A DNA stretch of 12,766 nucleotides from UBA8437 sp003445035 (GTDB taxonomy: Bacteria > Planctomycetota > Planctomycetia > Planctomycetales > Planctomycetaceae). This document shows positions 1 to 7,975 of the stretch, in pieces. Made by a program: the position numbers and the translations under genes. Each line of letters starts with the position of its first letter. Positions within the stretch are counted from its first letter, which is position 1. Location of the stretch: positions 1 to 12,766 of the forward strand of contig CALCHI010000448.1 in the NCBI GenBank assembly GCA_937901285.1, given 5' to 3'. The notes beneath the pieces were generated by a model that had not been told where the DNA came from, did not search any database, and was given only the letters and a program-made list of their open reading frames with translations.

Positions 1-359
1 TCAACGACCACTACACGCAGTGGATGATCGAGTTGTACCGCGTCCAGGGAGCTCCCATTCACCGAAACGGCGGAAAGCAGCTGCTGTTTTATTACGCCAA
101 GCGAAGTGAATTCAACGTGGCATACCTGGGAGCGGTGAAGGCCCTGAAGGCCGCCGCCACCGCCCGCAAGGCCAAGGACCTGGACACGGCGATCGAACAG
201 ATGGAGACCGCCATGGACCAGCTCAACGGGGCCATCACCAGCCTGGCCGACGTTGCCCAGGGCCAGAGCGACCGTGGGCTGATCGCCACGTTGGCCAACT
301 TCGCTTACCGTCCACTGGTGGCCGAGTACGAGAAACTGCTCGACGAAGCGGACCAGTAG
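1..359 (+). CDS. C-terminal part of an unidentified protein (5' truncated by window edge)
   Basis: The frame is open from the left edge (first full codon at base 3) to a TAG stop at 357-359, giving about 119 visible residues. The ATG at base 24 is internal, because the frame continues upstream without a stop. The visible part is mostly predicted helix: an Ala/Lys-rich amphipathic stretch, roughly the middle 60 residues, followed by SDRGLIATLANFAYRPL and a short acidic end. No membrane segment is seen. The pattern resembles the helical C-terminal regions of some large glycoside-hydrolase-like proteins, but I do not recognise the family and assign no function. It converges on the enolase-superfamily gene, with only 14 bp between the two stops. 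Coding status is well supported by codon usage like its neighbours and by the tight convergent packing. Confidence 0.75.
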   Translation, partial: NDHYTQWMIELYRVQGAPIHRNGGKQLLFYYAKRSEFNVAYLGAVKALKAAATARKAKDLDTAIEQMETAMDQLNGAITSLADVAQGQSDRGLIATLANFAYRPLVAEYEKLLDEADQ

Positions 360-375
360 GGGAGTTACCCCGGTC
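351..375. other. small GC hairpin across the convergent stops, possible weak bidirectional terminator
   Basis: GGGG at 359-362 and CCCC at 368-371 enclose the loop AGTTA. GACC at 351-354 can add an outer stem with GGTC at 372-375, leaving a 4-nt bulge on the left. The hairpin sits exactly where the two convergent genes end. No T-run follows on either strand, so an intrinsic terminator is not demonstrated and the structure may be fortuitous. Confidence 0.25.
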
Positions 376-1450
376 ACGCCGGCTCGGAATATTCCGCCAG
401 GGCGTCTCGATCGAGCGTGATACCGTGACCGGGCCGGTCCGGTGCGATCGCGTGCCCGTCTTCAAATCTCACCGGCTCGATGGCCAGGCGGTTCCAGGCC
501 AGGTCGCTGAACTCCAGATACAGGCACTCCGGCAGGCTCGCCGCCAGGTGGACCCCCAGTTCCATCAGCGTGTTCCCCAGCGACACCGGGACCCCGTAGT
601 CACCGGCCAGGTACGCCGCGGCACGCGAGGCCTGGAACTGGCCGTGGATGTTCAACACGTCCACGCCACCACTCTCCAACAATCGGCGTTTCCCGTGAAA
701 GCCCAGGTATTCGCCAGTGTTGATCCTCGCCGTACCAATCTCGGCCGCCAGCATCGCGTACCCCGGATAGTCCTCGCGAGTGATCGGGTCCTCGATCCAG
801 AAAATCTCGAACCCCGCGTCGTCGTACCGTTTCATCCGCCCAATCGCCTCCTTCGGCGACCAGGCCTCGTTTGCGTCAATCATCACGTCGACATCTTCAC
901 CCAGCACGTCGTGCACCATGGACAGGCGGTTGAGATCCCATTCGATGTCCGGATGCCCGACCTTGACCTTGATGCCACGCATGCCCATCTCGGTGAAGTG
1001 CCCCATCCACGACCGAAACTCGGTCTCATCGAGATGGAAATCAAGCGTGCTGCCGTAGGCCCGGACCCGTGGATTGGTGCCACCGAATAGCCGGTACAAG
1101 GGCAGATCGGCCTGCTTGGCCGCCAGGTCCCACATCGCTGTCTCGGTCGCCAGTCCCAGGACACTCGCGCCGACGTTTCCGCCCCGCGGACGTCCGATCC
1201 GCATCGCCATCCCCAACGGCGACTGGCCCTCGACGGCCGACCAGCCGTTGTATCGATACTGCTCCTCGAGTTGAGACCGGGCGGGAATCGGCATCCCCTG
1301 CTGCAATTCGAAACCCACGCCCGTTTGACCGTCATCGGTCTTCAATTCGAGCACCGTCATGAAGTGCTCGGTGAAGATCACCTGCGAATCGCCGATGGGG
1401 CGATCCAGCGGAATACGGCAACGGTGGATCTCGAAATCAACAATCTTCAT
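374..1450 (-). CDS. enolase-superfamily enzyme, mandelate racemase/muconate lactonizing family
   Basis: The 358-residue product is full length for the MR/MLE family, which removes a proton next to a carboxylate and stabilises the enolate with Mg2+. An N-terminal capping domain (about 1-125) precedes the barrel. The barrel shows the KxK motif (K161, K163), the metal ligands D192 (MIDANEAW), E220 (FWIEDP) and E247 (NTGEYLG), and a glutamate at E313 (YLEF) where mandelate racemase has E317. The Asp-His dyad of mandelate racemase (D270/H297) appears to be replaced by H269 (VLNIHGQ) and G292 (PVSLGN), so the chemistry probably differs from true mandelate racemase. No signal peptide is seen, so it is cytoplasmic. 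A GGGAG Shine-Dalgarno (minus strand of 1461-1465) lies 10 nt before the ATG. It is the second gene after the Nramp-like transporter (24 bp gap) and is probably co-transcribed. Likely roles are dehydration or epimerisation of a hydroxy or sugar acid. The family is secure and the substrate unknown. Confidence 0.93.
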   Translation of the reverse strand: MKIVDFEIHRCRIPLDRPIGDSQVIFTEHFMTVLELKTDDGQTGVGFELQQGMPIPARSQLEEQYRYNGWSAVEGQSPLGMAMRIGRPRGGNVGASVLGLATETAMWDLAAKQADLPLYRLFGGTNPRVRAYGSTLDFHLDETEFRSWMGHFTEMGMRGIKVKVGHPDIEWDLNRLSMVHDVLGEDVDVMIDANEAWSPKEAIGRMKRYDDAGFEIFWIEDPITREDYPGYAMLAAEIGTARINTGEYLGFHGKRRLLESGGVDVLNIHGQFQASRAAAYLAGDYGVPVSLGNTLMELGVHLAASLPECLYLEFSDLAWNRLAIEPVRFEDGHAIAPDRPGHGITLDRDALAEYSEPA

Positions 1451-1474
1451 CGGAACAACTCTCCCGGTTCTGTC

Positions 1475-2980
1475 TCACGGCACAAAGTACTTGTAGATGC
1501 TCGTCGCTCCCAGCGCGGTCATCGAGATCCCCGCAACGGCGGTCACGATCTTTAGTCGCCGGCTCATCCGCAACGCATCCGGCACCCTCACATGATCCAC
1601 CCAGAGCATGGCGAAACACCAAAGGCCACAGGTGGCCGCCCCGCTGACCAGGCTTCCCAACGTCAGACGTCCGATGATGTCCCCGGCCACGGACTGCGGC
1701 AACCACGTCAGCGTCATGCCGCCCAGCGTGCAGTAGCCCATCACCAGCATCTTCATCCCTCGATCCGACAGCCGGCCGGTTGTCTTGGGAGCCACCACCG
1801 ATCCGGCTTCGCGACAGGTGTGACGGTAGACCTCGAAGGCGCCGTACAGCGTGCCAATGAACGCCAGGAACACGCCGCCGCGAAACACCCACTTCAATTG
1901 CGGGTGCAGGGCCGTCAGAAAGTCCTCCTGGTGAATCAGCAGTTCCTTGTCCACCGGGATCGCGTGCTTGGAATGCAGCACCATCGCGCCCAGCATCGCG
2001 AACAGCAGGGTGACCAGGATGACACAGGCAAACGATCCGACCGCGTCGACCAGCGGGACACGGCTCCAGGCCCTGGCCCGTTCCATGGTGGTCTCGTCGC
2101 AAGTGCCCCTCGCCAGATCTTCTCGCGACACCGCCCCACGTGCGGCCAGGCCCCAGCCCTTCTCTCGAGACATCCCGATATATCCGATGTAATCGTAGGC
2201 ACCGCCTCCGACCGCGGTCAGGTACAAAGACACTTCCAGCCACGGGCTGCGGCCGGCAAACCGTTCCTTCAATTCCGGGGTCTCGTACACCCAGTCCGGA
2301 TAGTCTCCCACCCGGGGAACCACCAGCCCGACAAAGGCCTCACGGAGATCCGGCCCCAGCACGACCACGGCGATCAGCACCAGCCCAACCAGCACGCCCA
2401 GGACTCCGATCGAAGTCTTTTCGACGATGTTGTAGTTCGACACCAGCGCCAACAGCAGGCAGACGACAAGCACCAGGGTCGCCCAGCCATTGGAGCAGAA
2501 CTCGAACCAGCCCCACGGCCCCACGTCATCACCAGTCGTCGACAAACCCGACAGGCGATGGATGTAACCGGCCAGCGTTTCAGGAATCGCCGAAAACGCA
2601 ATCGGCATCAACCCCACCGCCGGCAACACCACCAGCAGCGGAAACCACATCGGCGGCCCCGGCAACTGCTTCCAGCTCTCCAGCGGGTGCTCGCCGGTCA
2701 GTGTGAAATGACGGCTCGCCGTATAAACCTGGACCGCCTTGAAGGCCCCGCCGTAAAAGAAACACCACATCATGGCGTAGGAGAAAATGGCGCCGCCCCG
2801 TGAGGCGATGACAAGTTCCCCGCTGCCGATGGTCACCGAGGCGATGATCAGCCCGGGCCCCATCATCCGGAACAGGCGGCCGGGGCCACGCCCCCTCATC
2901 CGCTCGGGCAGCTCGGGATAGATCGATTCACCGGAGGCATCCGGGACCGCAGAAGGCAGATCGGCATGTTCATCGGACAT
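1475..2980 (-). CDS. Nramp-like multi-pass membrane transporter with non-canonical substrate motifs
   Basis: The 501-residue protein has about 11 hydrophobic segments after a polar N-terminus of about 35 residues. The first segment starts GPGLIIASVTIGSGEL (41-56), the layout of the unwound TM1 of Nramp/APC-fold transporters. In canonical Mn2+/Fe2+ Nramp proteins this position reads DPGN; here it is IGSGE. The matching TM6 region (about 250-268, AVGGGAYDYIGYIG) lacks the usual MPH motif. Membership of the broad Nramp-like group is therefore likely, but divalent-metal transport is not supported. The gene lies directly upstream of the enolase-superfamily gene in the same orientation, so import of that enzyme's substrate is a reasonable inference. 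Only a weak GTGGG lies near the start and no good Shine-Dalgarno is seen. The ATG at 2980 is the first plausible start, because the hydrophobic core begins well downstream of it. Another APC-superfamily solute transporter remains possible. Confidence 0.82.
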   Translation of the reverse strand: MSDEHADLPSAVPDASGESIYPELPERMRGRGPGRLFRMMGPGLIIASVTIGSGELVIASRGGAIFSYAMMWCFFYGGAFKAVQVYTASRHFTLTGEHPLESWKQLPGPPMWFPLLVVLPAVGLMPIAFSAIPETLAGYIHRLSGLSTTGDDVGPWGWFEFCSNGWATLVLVVCLLLALVSNYNIVEKTSIGVLGVLVGLVLIAVVVLGPDLREAFVGLVVPRVGDYPDWVYETPELKERFAGRSPWLEVSLYLTAVGGGAYDYIGYIGMSREKGWGLAARGAVSREDLARGTCDETTMERARAWSRVPLVDAVGSFACVILVTLLFAMLGAMVLHSKHAIPVDKELLIHQEDFLTALHPQLKWVFRGGVFLAFIGTLYGAFEVYRHTCREAGSVVAPKTTGRLSDRGMKMLVMGYCTLGGMTLTWLPQSVAGDIIGRLTLGSLVSGAATCGLWCFAMLWVDHVRVPDALRMSRRLKIVTAVAGISMTALGATSIYKYFVP

Positions 2981-2981
2981 C

Positions 2982-2991
2982 GTGGGCCCAC
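2982..2991. promoter_or_regulatory. perfect 10-bp palindrome next to the transporter start codon
   Basis: GTGGGCCCAC is a perfect palindrome ending 1 nt upstream of the transporter ATG on the minus strand, inside the 128-bp divergent intergenic region. Its position could suit an operator or a site that hinders ribosome loading. There is no second copy nearby and no recognised regulator, and GC-rich palindromes of this size occur by chance. Confidence 0.2.
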
Positions 2992-3073
2992 TGTGCCAGA
3001 TGAGCCGTTGTGCTGCCAGCCGTGGGACCGTCGGACCGAAACGCCTTGAGGAAGAACGACCAGCCAGTCCCCG

Positions 3074-3100
3074 TTGAGCCCCTCGCGGACCTGTTATAAT
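3074..3100 (+). promoter_or_regulatory. sigma-70-type promoter with perfect -10, probably giving a leaderless transcript
   Basis: TATAAT at 3095-3100 is an exact -10 consensus in otherwise GC-rich DNA. TTGAGC at 3074-3079 is a partial -35 match with a short 15-bp spacer, so the -35 is less certain. A start site about 7 nt after the -10 falls near 3107, only about 2 nt before the ATG at 3109. The mRNA of the DUF1549 operon would then have almost no 5' leader, in keeping with the absence of a Shine-Dalgarno. Confidence 0.55.
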
Positions 3101-3108
3101 ATCCCTCG

Positions 3109-6100
3109 ATGCAACGACCCGCCCTCACGTTTTGCATTTCCCTGGCCGCGGCCGTCGGTGTCTTGCTGGCGCCCACGACAGCCCGCGCAGCCGACCCCAC
3201 GCCGAAGGATCTCGAGTTCTTCGAAAAGAAGGTCCGTCCGCTGATGGTCACTCACTGCCTGGAGTGCCATTCGGGCGACGATCCCGAGGGAAAACTCAGC
3301 ATGGAGTCCCTCGGCGGGCTGTTGACCGGCGGCTTGCGAGGGCCGGCGCTCGTCCCCGGCAAGCCCGACCAGAGCCTGCTGGTGACAGCGATTCGTCACA
3401 ACGAAGAACTGAAGATGCCGCCGAAACGGAAGCTCCCAACCGCCGATCGGGCCATCCTGACCAGTTGGGTCAAACGCGGAGCCCCGTGGCCCAACGCCAA
3501 AGCCACCCCAAAACCGTCCAGCAAGCCAAAGACTCCGGGTGGGCCGCTGTTCTCCGAAGACCAGAAGAGTTTCTGGGCCTTCCGCCCGCTGGGGGCCGCG
3601 ACGCGCCCCTCGGTGAAGGCGGAAAACTGGGTCAACAGCCCCATCGACCGGTACATTCTGGCCCGACTCGAGGCCGCCGGACTTCAGCCAGCACCGCCGG
3701 CTTCGCCTCTGGCATGGCTTCGACGAGTCACCTTCGACGTCACGGGTTTGCCCCCGACCCACGGCGAAATCGAGCGTTTCCTGGGCGACACCTCCATCGA
3801 AGCACGATCGCGGGTTGTCGACCGGTTGCTGAGCAGCCCCGCCTACGGAGAACGCTGGGGACGACACTGGCTCGACGTCGCCCGTTACGCCGACTCCAAC
3901 GGGCTCGATGAAAATCTCTGCTACGGCAACGCGTACCGCTACCGTGACTACGTCGTCGCCGCCTTCAATGCGGACATGCCCTACGACCAGTTCGCCAGGG
4001 AGCAACTGGCCGGGGACCTGATGCCCGATGACGGAAACACCGAAACCCGGCTGAGACGAATCATCGCCACCGGCTTCCTGGTTCTCGGCCCCAAGATGCT
4101 CGCCGAGGATGACCCTCGCAAGATGCAAATGGACATCATCGACGAACAGATCGACACCATTGGCAAGACCTTTCTTGGCCTGACGTTTGGTTGTGCACGG
4201 TGCCACGATCACAAGTTTGATCCCATTCCCACCTCCGATTACTACGCACTGGCAGGGATTCTCAAGAGCACCAAGACGATGGACAACTTCCGCGTCGTCG
4301 CCAAATGGAACGAGACCCAATTGGCCGACAGGGACGTCATTGCCAGACAGGACCGTCACAAGAAACAAATCGACGAGTCGAAGAAGAAGATCGCGGCCGA
4401 CATCCGGCATGCCAAGCAGGTCCTGCTGAAAGCCGCCCGCCGCCGCGCCGGTGACTACCTGCTGGTCGCCACCGCCACGTGGCTGAGGTCTCGGCTGCTG
4501 ATCGGACAAAAACCGCTCGGGGGCACACCACAAGCCGCCAAGCAGCCCGGCGTCATCCTGCGTGAGGCCGAGTCGTATGACCGGGGCAATGCGGCCCGGC
4601 TCACCACCGGCTACGGGAAGGGTATCGGGGTCATCGCCAGCGGCTCCGGACTCAGCACGGCGGAATACGACGTGACGGTCAAAGACGCCGGCAATTTCCG
4701 ACTGGAGTTTCGCCTGGCCGCCGTCCAGAGCCGCCCTTGCCGCATCCTTGTCAATGGCGGCGTGGTGGAGGCGTCTGCCCTGGGACGCACCACCGGCAGC
4801 TGGTTTCCGGATACCCAGAAGTGGTCTGTCGAAGTCCTGGCCGAACTCAAAACCGGCAAGAACACCATCCGAATCGATCGGCAGGGCCCATTTCCTCATA
4901 TCGACAAGTTCCTGATTATCCCGATGGCCGGGAACGCTTCCGGCCAACTTTCCACGCTGACAGAACTGGCCGGAAAGGTGGTCAATCCCAACGGCCTGCA
5001 TCCGTCCCTGCTGCAGCAATGGGTTGCACATCTCAAGGCCACGTCGGTCAACAAGAAATCGGCACTGTCTCTCTGGCACCACGCCGCTTCCGGTTCCACA
5101 ACCGCCCCACCGGCAACCGGCCCTCGCCTGGGCAAGTACGCCAAGCAGCCACTTCCTCAACTCGCCGTCGGTTACGCAACACTTTTCAACGAGGTCAACG
5201 ACCTCTGGTTGAAACAGACGGCTGGCGGTCAAGACAAGCCCCTGCCCGATCCCGAACACGAGGCATTGCGTGAGCTCCTTTACGGAACCACGGGGCCCTA
5301 CAAGCTCAGCAAGGAACTGGAGTCCGCCTTCAGCAAAGCGACCAACGAGCAACTGGCGGCACAACGCAAGGCACTGAAGTCCCTGGAGTCCGCCAAGCCA
5401 AAATTGCCGTTGGCCATGGCCGTTGCCGACGGAGCGGTCGAAGATCTCAAGATTCACATCCGCGGCAGTTACCTGACGCTGGGAGCCCCGGCTCCGCGTG
5501 GCTTCCCGAAAATCCTCGCCGGCGAGAAACAGGCTCCACTGCCAAAGAAAACCAGCGGACGCCTGCAACTGGCCCGCTGGATGACACGTCCCGACAACCC
5601 GTTGGCCCCCCGTGTCATGGCCAACCGGATCTGGCGGTGGCACTTCGGCCACGGCCTGGTCCGCTCTACCGACAATTTCGGCACACTCGGGGAACGACCG
5701 ACGCACCCCGGCCTGCTCGACTGGCTCGCCTCCGAGCTGATCCGCCGCGACTGGTCGATGAAATCGCTTCACCGCGAGATCCTGCTCTCGTCAACATTCA
5801 CCATGAGTACCCGGTTCAACCAGCGAGCGGCTGATGCTGATCCGGAGAATCGGCTGCAGTGGCGAATGGACCGTCGTCGCCTGTCGGCGGAAGAGGTCCG
5901 TGACGCGTTGCTGTTCGTCGGCGGAATGATGGATCGACGAATCGGAGGATCGCTGATGACGGTCAACAACCGGGCCTACGTCACCGGCACCGGACACAAC
6001 ATGAAGACCGACGTCTACGAGAACGCCCGGCGGAGCATCTACCAGCCAGTCGTCCGCAGCGCGCTCTTCGATGTCTTCCAGGCCTTCGATTTCGCCGATC

Positions 6101-6462
6101 CCAGCCTGCCCAACGGTGACCGGGTCACGACCACGATCGCCCCGCAGGCCCTGTTCCTGATGAACAGCGTCCTGGTCGACAACCAGTCATCAACCATTGC
6201 CGACCGGGTCCTGGCAGTGGACGACAACGAGGCATCCCGGCTGAAAACTCTCTACAGGGCCCTGCTGGGTCGGGGCCCTGACACCGTCGAAACCGGCCAG
6301 GCTGCGACATTCCTCTCGGAGTACCGTCGGGCGGCTGTCGAGGACGATAAGACCAACAGTGATGTGAAGGACGAATCGAAAAAGGTCTCGCCGGAAATCC
6401 GAGCCTGGCGGGCCCTGTGCCGTGTCCTGTTGTCCAGCACCGAGTTCGTCTACGCCGAGTAA
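3109..6462 (+). CDS. secreted PSCyt1-DUF1549-CBM6-like-DUF1553 planctomycete cytochrome-like protein
   Basis: The 1117-residue protein begins with a signal peptide (about 1-28, cleavage near ARA-AD). Next is a PSCyt1 domain (about 32-127) with a c-type heme site CLECH (C50, C53, H54) and a candidate axial Met103 (KMPP). The DUF1549 domain (about 155-390) carries a second CxxCH (C362, C365, H366) in the family motif ARCHDHKFDP. A Lys/Arg-rich helical linker (about 405-450) leads to a CBM6/CBM35-like beta-sandwich insert (about 480-605, opening REAESYDRG). The DUF1553 domain (about 815-1115) closes the protein, with RVMANRIWRWHFGHGL typical of the family. It probably acts outside the cytoplasmic membrane, in electron transfer or polymer processing; the biochemical role of DUF1549/DUF1553 is not established. 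The gene heads an operon, with the first DUF1501 gene 26 bp downstream. The ATG is chosen because it gives a proper signal peptide and follows the TATAAT. Confidence 0.95.
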   Translation: MQRPALTFCISLAAAVGVLLAPTTARAADPTPKDLEFFEKKVRPLMVTHCLECHSGDDPEGKLSMESLGGLLTGGLRGPALVPGKPDQSLLVTAIRHNEELKMPPKRKLPTADRAILTSWVKRGAPWPNAKATPKPSSKPKTPGGPLFSEDQKSFWAFRPLGAATRPSVKAENWVNSPIDRYILARLEAAGLQPAPPASPLAWLRRVTFDVTGLPPTHGEIERFLGDTSIEARSRVVDRLLSSPAYGERWGRHWLDVARYADSNGLDENLCYGNAYRYRDYVVAAFNADMPYDQFAREQLAGDLMPDDGNTETRLRRIIATGFLVLGPKMLAEDDPRKMQMDIIDEQIDTIGKTFLGLTFGCARCHDHKFDPIPTSDYYALAGILKSTKTMDNFRVVAKWNETQLADRDVIARQDRHKKQIDESKKKIAADIRHAKQVLLKAARRRAGDYLLVATATWLRSRLLIGQKPLGGTPQAAKQPGVILREAESYDRGNAARLTTGYGKGIGVIASGSGLSTAEYDVTVKDAGNFRLEFRLAAVQSRPCRILVNGGVVEASALGRTTGSWFPDTQKWSVEVLAELKTGKNTIRIDRQGPFPHIDKFLIIPMAGNASGQLSTLTELAGKVVNPNGLHPSLLQQWVAHLKATSVNKKSALSLWHHAASGSTTAPPATGPRLGKYAKQPLPQLAVGYATLFNEVNDLWLKQTAGGQDKPLPDPEHEALRELLYGTTGPYKLSKELESAFSKATNEQLAAQRKALKSLESAKPKLPLAMAVADGAVEDLKIHIRGSYLTLGAPAPRGFPKILAGEKQAPLPKKTSGRLQLARWMTRPDNPLAPRVMANRIWRWHFGHGLVRSTDNFGTLGERPTHPGLLDWLASELIRRDWSMKSLHREILLSSTFTMSTRFNQRAADADPENRLQWRMDRRRLSAEEVRDALLFVGGMMDRRIGGSLMTVNNRAYVTGTGHNMKTDVYENARRSIYQPVVRSALFDVFQAFDFADPSLPNGDRVTTTIAPQALFLMNSVLVDNQSSTIADRVLAVDDNEASRLKTLYRALLGRGPDTVETGQAATFLSEYRRAAVEDDKTNSDVKDESKKVSPEIRAWRALCRVLLSSTEFVYAE

Positions 6463-6488
6463 AGTAACTCCACCTTCAAGCACCTCCC

Positions 6489-7931
6489 ATGCCCAACACC
6501 TCACACTGTTGCAACCAGTTCACCCCGGTGACCAGCCGCCGGGACATGCTGACGTCTTCGGCCACGGGATTCGGCATGCTGGCGCTTGCCGACCTGCTGA
6601 GCCGCCAGGCGGCCGCCGAAAAGCCCTCCCAGCAGGACAACCCGCTGGTTCCCCGTGAACCCCACTTCACGCCAAAAGCCAAGCGAGTGATTTTCCTGTT
6701 CATGCACGGTGGTCCCTCGCACGTCGACACCTTCGACCACAAGCCACAACTGGACAAAGACCACGGCAAACCACTGCCATTCCCCAAACCGCGGATCGTT
6801 TCCGGAGCCACCGGCAACCTGCTGAAGTCCCCATGGCCATTCAAGCAGCACGGCCAAAGCGGCGCATGGGTCAGTTCGGTTTTCCCCAAGATCGCCGAGA
6901 TCGCCGACGACCTCTGCTTCATCAAATCGATGTACGGCTCGAATTCACGACACGGCGGCGCCTTGCTGGAACTCCACACCGGCAGCGACACCTTCATTCG
7001 ACCCAGCATGGGATCGTGGATCAACTACGGACTGGGAACCGAAAACCAGAACCTGCCCGGCTACATCACGATCTGTCCGAGCCTGACCCACGGCGGCGTC
7101 AACAACTGGAGTTCGGCCTTCCTGCCAGCCGTGTATCAGGGCACCCCGATGGGTGATGCGGCCACCCCGGCCGAACGTGCGAGGTTCCCTTTCATCGGCG
7201 GCAAATCAAAAGTCCGACGCCGCTCGCTGCAACGCATGGAACTGGACCTGCTGAACCGCATCAACCGGCAACGATTCAAGGACACCGGCCCCGATTCGGA
7301 TCTCGAAAGCCGCATTGCCTCATTCGAACTCGCTTTCCGCATGCAAAGCGAAGCCCCACAGTTGCAGGACATCAGTGACGAGCCACGGTCGATCCACAAG
7401 CTCTACGGACTCGACAACGACACCACCAAGGACTTCGGACGTCAGTGCCTGATGGCGAGGAGATTCTCCGAACGCGGAGTCCGCTTCGTGCAGGTCTCTC
7501 ACAGCTACAAGTGGGACCAGCATGGTGGACTGAAAAAGTCGCTTCCACAGAACGCCCTGGAAGTCGATCAACCGATTCACGGCCTGATCAGCGATCTCAA
7601 GCAACGCGGCCTGCTGGAAGACACGCTGGTACTCTGGGGTGGAGAATTCGGCCGCACCCCGGTCGCACAGGGTAACGACGGTCGCGACCACAACCCACAC
7701 GCGCTGACAATGTTCCTGGCTGGAGGTGGCGTCAAGCCGGGAATCAGCCACGGTGCCACCGATGAATACGGCTATTATTCGGTGGAAGACAAGGTTCACT
7801 TCCACGACCTTCACGCCACGATGCTGCATCTGCTTGGGCTCGACCACACCAAACTCACCTATCGATATTCCGGTCGCGACTTCCGATTGACCGATATTCA
7901 TGGTGAGATCGTCCACGACATCATCGCCTGA
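6489..7931 (+). CDS. DUF1501 protein, Tat-exported, His-rich metal-site subfamily
   Basis: The 480-residue DUF1501 protein belongs to a family distantly related to the alkaline phosphatase/sulfatase superfamily. SRRDML (16-21) followed by a hydrophobic stretch marks a Tat signal, so it is probably exported folded. Family motifs in order are FMHGGPSHVDTFD (71-83), SRHGGALLELHTGS (153-166), WDQH (342-345), WGGEFGRTP (383-391), GRDHNPH (398-404) and HDLHATMLHLLGLDH (439-453). The many His/Asp residues at conserved positions suggest an intact metal-dependent hydrolase-like site, but activity is unproven for this family. It follows the DUF1549/DUF1553 gene by 26 bp, the standard planctomycete pairing, which suggests the two products work together. 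No Shine-Dalgarno is evident before the ATG. Start choice rests on keeping the twin-arginine region, so the first 10-15 residues are less certain. Confidence 0.93.
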   Translation: MPNTSHCCNQFTPVTSRRDMLTSSATGFGMLALADLLSRQAAAEKPSQQDNPLVPREPHFTPKAKRVIFLFMHGGPSHVDTFDHKPQLDKDHGKPLPFPKPRIVSGATGNLLKSPWPFKQHGQSGAWVSSVFPKIAEIADDLCFIKSMYGSNSRHGGALLELHTGSDTFIRPSMGSWINYGLGTENQNLPGYITICPSLTHGGVNNWSSAFLPAVYQGTPMGDAATPAERARFPFIGGKSKVRRRSLQRMELDLLNRINRQRFKDTGPDSDLESRIASFELAFRMQSEAPQLQDISDEPRSIHKLYGLDNDTTKDFGRQCLMARRFSERGVRFVQVSHSYKWDQHGGLKKSLPQNALEVDQPIHGLISDLKQRGLLEDTLVLWGGEFGRTPVAQGNDGRDHNPHALTMFLAGGGVKPGISHGATDEYGYYSVEDKVHFHDLHATMLHLLGLDHTKLTYRYSGRDFRLTDIHGEIVHDIIA

Positions 7932-7963
7932 CACCCACCGCACACCACGCTGTCCCCAGCGGC

Positions 7964-7968
7964 AAGGA
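7964..7968 (+). promoter_or_regulatory. ribosome binding site of the second DUF1501 gene
   Basis: AAGGA lies 7 nt before the ATG at 7976 in a 44-bp gap, supporting that start and independent translation of this gene. Confidence 0.6.
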
Positions 7969-7975
7969 CATCCCA

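Noticed and set aside
1592..2803. 403-codon plus-strand frame opposite the Nramp-like gene
   Set aside because: The product is His/Gln/Arg-rich without domains or hydrophobic structure, and the minus-strand frame encodes a coherent multi-pass membrane protein.
3094..5772. Very long antisense open frame (892 codons) opposite the DUF1549 gene
   Set aside because: Its codon boundaries coincide with those of the sense gene, so stops would need TTA, CTA or TCA sense codons, which are rare at this GC content. The translation is Gly/Gln/Val-rich with no recognisable family, while the sense frame has clear domains.
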